From Actinomycetota bacterium (GTDB lineage Bacteria; Actinomycetota; Acidimicrobiia; Acidimicrobiales; Ilumatobacteraceae), in contig RGGX01000094.1 in the NCBI GenBank assembly GCA_010024485.1, forward strand, positions 1-5,160: 5,160 bases of DNA, read 5' to 3'. This document shows positions 1 to 5,071 of this stretch, piece by piece. Position 1 is the stretch's first letter; each line of letters starts with the position of its first letter. The notes under the pieces were generated by a model that made no database searches, was not told where the DNA came from, and saw only the letters and a program-made list of their open reading frames with translations. The position numbers were made by a program, and so were the translations under genes.

Positions 1-580
1 GGGCGAGGACGGCGTCGGCGAGCGAGTCGAGGGAGGTCGCGTTGAAGACCGGGAACCGGTCGAGCGATGAGGTCGGGTACCAGTCCGAGGAGAGCAGCGG
101 GTCGCCACCCCCGACCAGTCGGATATCGCCGTCTACCACCCCTGCCTGCGGTGGCGGCCCGGTCACCCGAGTCGTGAAGGTGTGCTGGTCGCCGAGCACC
201 GCGAGAGCGGTCGACGCGACCAGGATCTTCTGGGTGCTGGCCGGGATCACCGATGGCGCGCCGGCGCTCATCACCCGGACCCCGTCGACCGACACCGCCA
301 GGCAGCTCGTTCCCGGCAGGGACGCCGCCAGAGCGCCGAGACCCTCGATCAGAACGTCCTGGTTGGCCCGTCGCGACAGGACCGGCGCCTCCCGCCGCAT
401 GGACATCACCGGGGTCGGCGCGACCGTCACCGGTCGCGGATCGGCGATCGTCCCGACCGGAACCGGCTCCCCCTGGGCTCGGCCGTCGGCCCACGATGCC
501 GTCGCCTGCAGGAGGAGGGCGGGCACGGCGGCCGCGATCCCCAGGACGATGAGCGGGCCGGGACCCGCCGAACGACTCAC
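1..580 (-). CDS. dacB: D-alanyl-D-alanine carboxypeptidase/endopeptidase, PBP4 family (peptidase S13), N-terminal part
   Basis: This is the first 193 codons of a gene that runs off the left edge, starting GTG at 580. PBP4-family enzymes act outside the cytoplasmic membrane and trim or cleave peptidoglycan peptides. Residues 9-29 form a hydrophobic segment that looks like a signal peptide or anchor. A Pro-rich linker follows (about 38-58). The catalytic tetrad S115-T-Q-K118 lies in the context VIPASTQKILVAS, typical of S13 enzymes. Further on, GDIRLVGGGDPLLSS (151-165) matches the conserved G-x-L-x-L-x-G-x-G-D-P-x-L block of the family. The SxN and KTG motifs would lie beyond the window. The start overlaps the stop of the upstream acyl-CoA synthetase as GTGA (580-577). 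An AAGGGG (596-591) ends 10 nt before the start, which supports coupled translation. I see no separate promoter. Family assignment is strong; the symbol is by family only. Confidence 0.88.
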   Translation of the reverse strand, partial: MSRSAGPGPLIVLGIAAAVPALLLQATASWADGRAQGEPVPVGTIADPRPVTVAPTPVMSMRREAPVLSRRANQDVLIEGLGALAASLPGTSCLAVSVDGVRVMSAGAPSVIPASTQKILVASTALAVLGDQHTFTTRVTGPPPQAGVVDGDIRLVGGGDPLLSSDWYPTSSLDRFPVFNATSLDSLADAVLA

Positions 581-2739
581 CGGCTGGCGACCCCTTGGAA
601 TCGGGCGTATCGCAGGAGATGTCCGAGCGCCCGCGCGGCGCGGTCACCACCCGGGTAGCAGAGACGTCCGGACTCGCGCACGGCCTTCACGGCCGGGCTC
701 GCGTCGTCGGCCACCGCCAGTTCGGTGGCCACGAGCACCGGCTTGTCGTGAAGGGTGCCCAACCGCGCTGCCTCCGAGGCGAAGCGACGGTCCTGACGCT
801 CGTGGTACTCCACGATCCGCTCGAGGCCGTGGTCGGGATGGAACCCTCCCTCGCGCATGAGCCGCGCCTGGTTCGACTGGATCCCGATACCGAGATAGAT
901 GACGGCGTCCACGTCGTCATGGGAGACGAGCAGTTCCAGCACCTGCGGGATGGTGTCCCTGGTCTCGCCTCCCGCGCAGTCCACCGGATTGTTGCGACTC
1001 CACCGGGACGGCAGGAGACCGTCGATGGCCGCCATGAGGTCGTCCGGCAACACCGCCAGTTCGAGATGCGGGTCGGAGGCGATCGCGTCGGCGGTCAGCA
1101 CCCCCCATCCGCCGGCGGTGGTCAGCACCGCGACCCGGGGGCCCCGCGGCAACGGCTGGGTGGCGAAGGTCGCGGCCGCATCGAAGGCCTCCTCCGCCGT
1201 CGACACCTGAGTCACACCGAGCGCCGCACACACCCCCTCGAAGACCCGGTGGTCGGCAGCGAGCGCGCCGGTGTGGCTGGCCGCGGCCCGGGCACCTCCC
1301 TCGCTGGCCCCGCCCTTCAGGATCACCATCGGCTTCGTCCGCGCGGCATGACGGAGCGACTCCATCAGCGAACGACCGTCAGTGATCCCCTCCAGATAGG
1401 CGAGACCGACCCCGGTGCGCGGGTCATCCGCGTAGTACTCGAGATAGTCGCCGACACCGACGGCGGCCGCGTTGCCGGCGGACACCGCCCGGGACACACC
1501 GACGCCGGTCGAGCGAGCCAGATTGAGGAAGGTGGAGACGAGATTGCCCGACTGCGAGGCCACGCCGATCGAGCCCGGCGGCGGCATCGGTGCCACGATC
1601 TGCGCGCACATCGACACCGGGGTGGACACGACCCCCTGTCCGTTCGGGCCGGCGAGCAGAATGCCGAGCTCGGAGGCCAGGCGGACGAGATCCTCCTGGG
1701 CACGGGCACCCTCGGGCCCCGCCTCGCCGTAGCCAGCCGAGGTGAGGAAGGCCGCTCGGATGCCGATCGAGGCGCACTCCCGGAGCACGGCCTCATTGGT
1801 CGAGGCCGGTGTGCAGATGACCGCGAGGTCGTAGCAACCCGACTCCAGCTCGGCCACCGAGGCGACGGTCTGCACACCGAGCACCTCCTCGAGTCCGAGG
1901 TTGGTCGCCGCGACCCGGCCGCCGTACCCGCTCGCCAGGATGTTGTGCAGAGCGACGAAACCGAACTTGCCGGGATGGGTCGATGCGCCGGTCACGACGA
2001 TCCCCGTCGGGTCGAACAGGGCGCTGAAGTCACGGTCGCCCGTCCCCGCCGCACCATCGCCTGCCGGCACGGGTGACCCGGCGCCGTCGAGTTCGACGAG
2101 GGCATCGACAGCCACCGCGGAACCGTCGGAAGTGACGATCAGCGGGTTCAGATCGACGCTCATGATGTCGGGCCGCTCGTCACAGATCCTCCCGAGCCCC
2201 ACGAGGGTGTCGGCGAGCGCGTGCCGGTCGACCGCGGCCTCCCCCCGGAAGGGACCGAGCAGGACCTGGGAGTCGAGCGAGGCGATCTGGTCGAGGGCCG
2301 CCGCGTGATCGAGCGGAGCCGGACGGAAGGCGACGTCTCCGATGGCCTCGGCGAGGACGCCACCCACCCCGAGCATCACCATGGGCCCGAAGATCGGATC
2401 GCGGACCACGCCAGCGATCAGTTCGCGGTTCCCCCGGACCATCGGCGCCACCAGGAGCGCCACCTCACCGTCCTCGGGCGTCGCGAGCGCGAGCAGCTCC
2501 TCGGCGGCCTGGCGGACCGCTGCCTCATCTCCGAGCTGGAGTCGCACGAGGCCCCGCTCGGTCTTGTGCGCGATCGCATCGCCCATCAGCTTGAGCACGA
2601 CCGGCAGTCCGATGCCCCTCGCGGCCTCCACCGCCTCGTCGACGTTCGCGGCGACGCGCTCGTCGGGCACCCTGACGCCGAACCCCGAGATCAGCTCCTT
2701 GGAGTCGGCTTCGGAGAGGGTGCGTCCGGGGGAGGCCAC
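577..2739 (-). CDS. NDP-forming acyl-CoA synthetase (acetate--CoA ligase, ADP-forming, family), ATP-grasp first
   Basis: This 720-residue cytoplasmic protein belongs to the NDP-forming acyl-CoA synthetase family, which interconverts acyl-CoA plus ADP and phosphate with acid, CoA and ATP. Residues 1-220 are the ATP-grasp (beta-like) half: VVLKLMGD (47-54) supplies the nucleotide-binding Lys50, and AHKTERG (57-63) supplies His58, matching the beta-subunit histidine that relays phosphate. A Gly/Ala/Pro-rich linker (219-235) follows. Residues 240-720 are the alpha-like half: a Rossmann CoA-binding domain (about 240-375), a succinyl-CoA-ligase-like region with SHTGALA (488-494) holding the expected phosphohistidine His489, and a last domain with TTAGGWGVLTAD (540-551) and NNPVD (583-587). 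E. coli PatZ and many single-chain relatives have the alpha half first, so this order is permuted. There is no GNAT domain. The GTG start gives a normal family N-terminus and has a -10-like box 6 nt before it. The substrate is unknown; the tetR and desaturase neighbours suggest an acyl chain. Confidence 0.87.
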   Translation of the reverse strand: MASPGRTLSEADSKELISGFGVRVPDERVAANVDEAVEAARGIGLPVVLKLMGDAIAHKTERGLVRLQLGDEAAVRQAAEELLALATPEDGEVALLVAPMVRGNRELIAGVVRDPIFGPMVMLGVGGVLAEAIGDVAFRPAPLDHAAALDQIASLDSQVLLGPFRGEAAVDRHALADTLVGLGRICDERPDIMSVDLNPLIVTSDGSAVAVDALVELDGAGSPVPAGDGAAGTGDRDFSALFDPTGIVVTGASTHPGKFGFVALHNILASGYGGRVAATNLGLEEVLGVQTVASVAELESGCYDLAVICTPASTNEAVLRECASIGIRAAFLTSAGYGEAGPEGARAQEDLVRLASELGILLAGPNGQGVVSTPVSMCAQIVAPMPPPGSIGVASQSGNLVSTFLNLARSTGVGVSRAVSAGNAAAVGVGDYLEYYADDPRTGVGLAYLEGITDGRSLMESLRHAARTKPMVILKGGASEGGARAAASHTGALAADHRVFEGVCAALGVTQVSTAEEAFDAAATFATQPLPRGPRVAVLTTAGGWGVLTADAIASDPHLELAVLPDDLMAAIDGLLPSRWSRNNPVDCAGGETRDTIPQVLELLVSHDDVDAVIYLGIGIQSNQARLMREGGFHPDHGLERIVEYHERQDRRFASEAARLGTLHDKPVLVATELAVADDASPAVKAVRESGRLCYPGGDRAARALGHLLRYARFQGVASR

Positions 2740-2745
2740 GCTGCC

Positions 2746-2751
2746 AACGTA
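2746..2751 (-). promoter_or_regulatory. Candidate -10 box for leaderless transcription of the acyl-CoA synthetase gene
   Basis: On the minus strand TACGTT fits TANNNT. It ends exactly 6 nt (ggcagc) before the GTG at 2739, so transcription would begin at or next to the start codon. No Shine-Dalgarno sequence sits at normal distance. No convincing -35 is visible 16-18 nt upstream. This would give the synthetase, and dacB behind it, a promoter separate from tetR. It is inferred from pattern only. Confidence 0.45.
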
Positions 2752-2759
2752 ATCGTCAC

Positions 2760-2776
2760 CCCCGCTCGAGACGGGG
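2760..2776. repeat. Short inverted repeat in the tetR-to-synthetase gap
   Basis: CCCCG (2760-2764) and CGGGG (2772-2776) are perfect 5-bp arms around a 7-nt spacer that itself contains the palindrome CTCGAG. It lies 15 bp past the tetR stop in the direction of transcription, where the synthetase promoter's -35 region would be. It has no T tract. It could be a weak terminator, an operator half, or chance in GC-rich DNA. Confidence 0.25.
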
Positions 2777-2790
2777 CAGCTCGGGCGCCG

Positions 2791-3411
2791 TCAGGCCCCG
2801 GTCCGAACGCCGAGGGCGGTGGCGAACAGATCGACGACGTGATCGGCGCGCCGTTGAAGTTCCTCGTGACCGAGGGGATCATCGTCGAGGAGGCCCCGGA
2901 GGAAGGCGGCGTCGGAGAAGTACGACAGGAGCGCCCCGTAACCGGAGATCATCAGGTTGCGGGGGTCCTGGCGGAGGAAGGTCCCCGCCTCCATCTCCCG
3001 CTCGAAGTAGGCCGCCGCGCGATCGAACATGGGTCGGAGCACACCGGCGAGGTCGATCGCCAGGTGGTTGCCCCCGTCGATGGCAGCTCGGCGCACCAGG
3101 GTGACGTAGTCGGGATTCTCAGCGAAGTAGGCGAACCCGGCCCGCAGAACGGCCTCGACGCGCGCCCAACCGGTGTGGTCGACGGCGACGGCCGATTCGA
3201 CCCGCTCGAGCCAGTCAGAGAGCAGGCGCTCGAAGGCCTCCTGGTAGAGCACCTCCTTCGAGGGGAAGTGGTGGAGCAGGCTCGGACGACGGATGCCGAC
3301 ACCGGCGGCGATGTCGTTGAGGGAGGTCCCCTCGTAACCCCACTCGGCGAAGCAGCGCAGGGCCTCGTCCAGGATCAGCGACCGAGTGGTGGCGGCCGGA
3401 TGTCGAGACAC
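2791..3411 (-). CDS. TetR/AcrR-family transcriptional regulator
   Basis: A 206-residue protein of normal TetR length that should bind DNA as a dimer and release it on binding a ligand. The N-terminal helix-turn-helix is clear: RSLILDEALRCFAEWGYEGTSLNDIAAGVGI (10-40), then RRPSLLHHFPSKEVLYQEAFERL (41-63), including the usual tyrosine-replacing LLHHFPSKE recognition-helix end. Residues 70-206 are the helical ligand-binding and dimer region, which is variable and does not name a ligand. The GTG at 3411 gives the expected ten residues before helix 1 and has TAGATT 6 nt upstream. The gene is divergent from the desaturase and 51 bp ahead of the acyl-CoA synthetase on the same strand. This arrangement, with the palindrome at 3439-3458, suggests an autoregulated repressor of the desaturase, perhaps responding to acyl-CoA. 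The regulated genes and ligand are inference. Confidence 0.9.
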   Translation of the reverse strand: MSRHPAATTRSLILDEALRCFAEWGYEGTSLNDIAAGVGIRRPSLLHHFPSKEVLYQEAFERLLSDWLERVESAVAVDHTGWARVEAVLRAGFAYFAENPDYVTLVRRAAIDGGNHLAIDLAGVLRPMFDRAAAYFEREMEAGTFLRQDPRNLMISGYGALLSYFSDAAFLRGLLDDDPLGHEELQRRADHVVDLFATALGVRTGA

Positions 3412-3417
3412 GGCGGG

Positions 3418-3423
3418 AATCTA
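3418..3423 (-). promoter_or_regulatory. Candidate -10 box for leaderless transcription of tetR
   Basis: On the minus strand TAGATT fits TANNNT and ends exactly 6 nt before the GTG at 3411. An AGGGG lies further upstream, but 13 nt from the start, too far for a good ribosome binding site. A -35 with a 17-nt spacer would fall at 3441-3446 (TCGGTA), inside the candidate operator. That hexamer is a poor match to TTGACA. Confidence 0.5.
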
Positions 3424-3438
3424 GCCCCTGAACCTTGG

Positions 3439-3458
3439 CCTACCGACCAGTAGGTAGG
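3439..3458. promoter_or_regulatory. Candidate TetR operator, 20-bp imperfect palindrome
   Basis: The 20 bp has perfect outer arms CCTACC (3439-3444) and GGTAGG (3453-3458). With the inner bases, 16 of 20 positions are symmetric about the 3448/3449 centre. The ACC-GACC / GGTAGG character resembles operators of TetR regulators in actinobacteria. It lies between the two divergent -10 boxes, covering the -35 area of tetR and the -35 and spacer of the desaturase promoter. One bound repressor could therefore block both genes. Confidence 0.7.
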
Positions 3459-3463
3459 ACTGC

Positions 3464-3469
3464 TATGGT
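3464..3469 (+). promoter_or_regulatory. Candidate -10 box for leaderless transcription of the desaturase
   Basis: TATGGT fits TANNNT and ends exactly 6 nt (ccgaac after the box, counting from 3470) before the GTG at 3476. No Shine-Dalgarno sequence precedes the start. It begins 5 bp after the candidate TetR operator ends, so a bound repressor would cover the spacer and -35 region. No good TTGACA-like -35 is present at 16-18 nt. Confidence 0.5.
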
Positions 3470-3475
3470 CCGAAC

Positions 3476-4243
3476 GTGCTGCTGAGTTCACAGGGACTGC
3501 TCATCCAGGTGCTTCTCGGCTTCGCCGCCGGCGTCGCCGTGACCACCCTCGCCAACGTCTGCACCACCGTGTACCTCCACCGGGGTATCGCCCACCGGGC
3601 CATCCGGTTCCGGCGACCGGCCGACGTCGCCTTCCGGGTGGTGTTGTGGCTCACCACGGGCATACGCGTCCGCCAATGGGTGGCGGTCCACCGCAAACAC
3701 CACGCGCACACCGACACCCCCGACGATCCCCACTCCCCCGCGGTGCATGGATGGTGGGCGGTTCAGCGCGGCAACTACCGGATGTACCGACGGGCCGCCC
3801 GAGACGCCGACCTCGTCGCCAAGTACGCCCGCGATCTCCCGCCGACGCGTTTCGACCGTCTCGTGCTGGACCGAGCGCTCGTCGGACTCGGACTCGGCAT
3901 CGCGATCATGGCGATCGCGCTCGGTCCGGTGACGGCCCTGGTGGCCGCGACGGTCCACATCAACTACTACCTCGCCGCCTCGGCCGCGGTGAACGCGATC
4001 GGGCACCACTTCGGGCGCCGTCCCTACGCCAACAGCGCGACGAACCTCCAGTGGTTGGCGTTCCTGACCGCCGGCGAGGGCCTGCACAACAACCACCACG
4101 CCGCGCCGACCTCGGCGAAGCTCTCGCACCGCTGGTACGAGATCGACCCCGGCTGGTGGGTGGTCAGAGGCCTGACTCTCCTCGGACTGGCGAGGGTGCG
4201 CCTCGATCCGAGGCGCACCCGACTGGCTCAGTTGGGCGGATAG
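3476..4243 (+). CDS. Acyl-CoA / acyl-lipid desaturase, membrane di-iron (delta-9 desaturase-like)
   Basis: A 255-residue integral membrane enzyme that should insert a cis double bond into a fatty acyl chain using oxygen and reductant. All histidine clusters are present: H35-R-G-I-A-H40, H72-R-K-H75-H76 and H204-N-N-H207-H208. The supporting block NAIGHHFGRRPY (173-184) provides the extra iron-binding His of the SCD/DesC type. The order GEGLHNNHHAAPTSA (200-214) then WYEIDPGWWVVR (220-231) is the standard C-terminus, so this end is complete. Hydrophobic stretches lie at about 8-33, 50-63, 134-160 and 161-175. It is short (many relatives are about 300 residues) because little precedes the first membrane segment; the GTG at 3476 is fixed by the box at 3464 and the lack of room upstream. 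Divergent tetR suggests repression by that regulator. The substrate form and double-bond position cannot be read from sequence. Its last 16 bp overlap the sodN tail. Confidence 0.9.
   Translation: MLLSSQGLLIQVLLGFAAGVAVTTLANVCTTVYLHRGIAHRAIRFRRPADVAFRVVLWLTTGIRVRQWVAVHRKHHAHTDTPDDPHSPAVHGWWAVQRGNYRMYRRAARDADLVAKYARDLPPTRFDRLVLDRALVGLGLGIAIMAIALGPVTALVAATVHINYYLAASAAVNAIGHHFGRRPYANSATNLQWLAFLTAGEGLHNNHHAAPTSAKLSHRWYEIDPGWWVVRGLTLLGLARVRLDPRRTRLAQLGG
4194..4220. terminator. Perfect hairpin with 12-bp arms, likely sodN terminator, inside the desaturase coding end
   Basis: Arms GGGTGCGCCTCG (4194-4205) and CGAGGCGCACCC (4209-4220) are perfectly complementary around a 3-nt spacer (ATC). It encodes residues of the desaturase tail (RVRLDPRRTR region). 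On the minus strand it begins 7 nt beyond the sodN stop, the right place for a terminator. There is no T tract on either strand, so it would be a tract-less hairpin of the kind proposed in high-GC actinobacteria. On the plus strand it lies before the desaturase stop, where ribosomes would mask it until translation finishes. It could also protect the sodN mRNA 3' end. Confidence 0.7.
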
Positions 4244-4650
4244 ACGCCCATCTGGCGACCCTTGTCGGTCTGCCAGAAGATGTCGGCGATCTCGTCGATG
4301 TAGGCGACGAGCTGCTCACCGACCGCGGGGTCCATCGACTTCTTGGCCTCCCCGGCCTGGTGGGTGGCCTTCCAGAAGAGGTCGTGCAACTGCGGGAACT
4401 CCTCGAAGTGGGCCGGGGCGAAGAAGTCGGCCCACAGCACCATCAGGTGATGCTTGGCCTCCTCGGCGCGCTGCTCCTTGACGAGCACGCACCGCTGCCG
4501 GAAGGCCTCGTCGTCGGACTCGTGGTACTTCTGGGCGGTCTTGACCACACTCAGAGCCTCGATCTTGGCCTGCGCGGGGTCGTAGACGCCGCAGTACAGG
4601 TCGCAGTGGGCGTGCGCCACGGTGGCGGAACTGAAGAGTCGTGAGAGCAT
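4228..4650 (-). CDS. sodN: Nickel superoxide dismutase precursor (Ni-SOD) with variant nickel hook
   Basis: A 140-residue precursor of Ni-SOD, which converts superoxide to oxygen and hydrogen peroxide. The propeptide is MLSRLFSSATVAHA (1-14), ending in an A-x-A cleavage site; removal exposes His1 of the mature enzyme (precursor H15), needed for nickel binding. The hook is HCDLYCGVYDPAQAKIEALSV: His1, Cys2, Cys6, Asp3 and Tyr9 are kept, but position 5 is Tyr, where Pro is usual. The rest is typical (KEQRAEEAKHHLMVLWADFF, 58-77; HFEEFPQLHDLF, 81-92; DEIADIFWQT, 119-128). The mature length is 126, with an extra tail of about 9 residues (GRQMGVYPPN). The start at 4650 is set by AGGAG with 5-nt spacing (4660-4656) and by match to known Ni-SOD propeptides. 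A longer reading from 4707 adds residues with no support. sodX is divergent next door. Cys54 is an additional cysteine I would not expect. Confidence 0.95.
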   Translation of the reverse strand: MLSRLFSSATVAHAHCDLYCGVYDPAQAKIEALSVVKTAQKYHESDDEAFRQRCVLVKEQRAEEAKHHLMVLWADFFAPAHFEEFPQLHDLFWKATHQAGEAKKSMDPAVGEQLVAYIDEIADIFWQTDKGRQMGVYPPN

Positions 4651-4655
4651 CTGGT

Positions 4656-4660
4656 CTCCT
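4656..4660 (-). promoter_or_regulatory. Ribosome binding site of sodN
   Basis: AGGAG on the minus strand ends 5 nt before the ATG at 4650. It is the strongest Shine-Dalgarno sequence in the window and decides the sodN start over an in-frame upstream codon at 4707. It shows that sodN is made from a leadered mRNA, unlike most neighbours. Confidence 0.85.
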
Positions 4661-4667
4661 CGGACGG

Positions 4668-4684
4668 GCACGGCGTTGCCGTGC
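4668..4684. repeat. Perfect inverted repeat in the sodN leader
   Basis: GCACGGC (4668-4674) and GCCGTGC (4678-4684) are perfect 7-bp arms around a 3-nt spacer. It lies 7 nt upstream of the sodN ribosome binding site and inside the likely 5' leader. It may be an operator for a metal or redox regulator (a Nur-like nickel regulator is one possibility), or an mRNA hairpin that controls access to AGGAG or stability. The sequence does not tell these apart. Confidence 0.5.
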
Positions 4685-4703
4685 GGTGGGGTTGGCCCGG
4701 GCG

Positions 4704-4709
4704 ACATTA
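4704..4709 (-). promoter_or_regulatory. Candidate -10 box of sodN
   Basis: On the minus strand TAATGT fits TANNNT and is the most AT-rich spot in the intergenic region. A start about 7 nt downstream would give a 5' leader near 47 nt, carrying the inverted repeat and the AGGAG. No clear -35 is seen. It overlaps the sodX box by 2 bp. Confidence 0.4.
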
Positions 4710-4713
4710 CCCT
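4708..4713 (+). promoter_or_regulatory. Candidate -10 box for leaderless transcription of sodX
   Basis: TACCCT fits TANNNT and ends 7 nt before the ATG at 4721. There is no Shine-Dalgarno sequence between box and start. It overlaps the sodN box on the other strand by 2 bp, so the divergent promoters could not both be occupied at once. Confidence 0.42.
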
Positions 4714-4720
4714 CCAGCCG

Positions 4721-5041
4721 ATGACCGCGCACGGTCGTCATGGACGCATCTCACCGCTTCGGCGCTTCCTCGTCGCCGATCGCTCCATGGAGCCCACGCT
4801 CCGCGACGGGCAGGGACTCATCGCGATCCGTGGGCTCCGGCCCCGACCCGGACAGATCCGGTGCGCCCCTCACCCCGACGGCAGCAGATGGGTCGTGAAG
4901 CGGGTCGAGTCGGTCGATGGCGACCGCGTCGTGCTCAGCAGCGACAACCCGGAGCACGCGATCGACTCCCGCCATTTCGGACCGGTACCGACGCGTGGCA
5001 CCTACACGGTGGTACTCCGGGTCCCGCTGCGCCTCATGTGA
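4721..5041 (+). CDS. sodX: Nickel-type superoxide dismutase maturation protease (S24/S26 family)
   Basis: A 106-residue signal-peptidase-like serine protease expected to remove the SodN propeptide and free the nickel-binding N-terminus. The nucleophile is in RSMEPTLRDG (21-30), with Ser22. The general base is Lys60 in VVKRVESVDGDRV (58-70). LSSDNPEHAIDSRHFGPVP (72-90) corresponds to the GDN...SR.FG box of S26 enzymes, with SDN in place of the usual GDN. No membrane helix precedes the nucleophile, which fits a SodX-type protease better than a housekeeping signal peptidase. The ATG at 4721 is favoured by the box at 4708-4713. An in-frame reading from 4622 would run antisense through the sodN start and adds nothing family-like. 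Its neighbour sodN supports the name strongly. Confidence 0.9.
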   Translation: MTAHGRHGRISPLRRFLVADRSMEPTLRDGQGLIAIRGLRPRPGQIRCAPHPDGSRWVVKRVESVDGDRVVLSSDNPEHAIDSRHFGPVPTRGTYTVVLRVPLRLM

Positions 5042-5058
5042 GGAGCTCCCCGCGGGCG

Positions 5059-5064
5059 TAGCGT
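5059..5064 (+). promoter_or_regulatory. Candidate -10 box for leaderless transcription of the alaX-like gene
   Basis: TAGCGT fits TANNNT and ends 7 nt before the ATG at 5072. The 30-bp gap after sodX shows no Shine-Dalgarno sequence at good distance (the GGAG at 5042-5045 is 26 nt away). The pattern is the same as upstream of sodX. Confidence 0.4.
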
Positions 5065-5071
5065 TCGACCC

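Noticed and set aside
42..860. Long plus-strand reading frames opposite dacB and the synthetase (also 595-2076 and 2221-3453)
   Set aside because: They are Arg/Pro/Gly/His-rich, cross gene borders, match no family I know, and lie antisense to genes with clear motifs. Long antisense frames are usual in such GC-rich DNA.
577..2739. Possible frameshift or artificial fusion to explain the unusual domain order of the synthetase
   Set aside because: The frame is open throughout, with a natural Gly/Ala/Pro linker at 219-235 and intact motifs in both halves, so it is a real single-chain protein.
3488..4129. 213-codon minus-strand frame opposite the desaturase
   Set aside because: Its composition (Gly/Val/Arg/His) is an antisense shadow of the desaturase. 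It has no recognisable domain and no start signals.
4651..4707. N-terminal extension of SodN by 19 residues from an in-frame upstream start
   Set aside because: AGGAG sits 5 nt before the internal ATG at 4650, and the MLSRLF propeptide start matches known Ni-SOD precursors. The extension would also read through the inverted repeat and leader.
4622..4720. N-terminal extension of SodX from 4622
   Set aside because: It would run antisense through the sodN start and leader, and its residues do not resemble the family. The ATG at 4721 has a -10-like box at leaderless spacing.
5042..5056. Adjacent 8-bp palindromes GGAGCTCC and CCCGCGGG after sodX
   Set aside because: Each is short, has no loop to form a stable hairpin, and is expected by chance in GC-rich DNA. 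I do not call a terminator.
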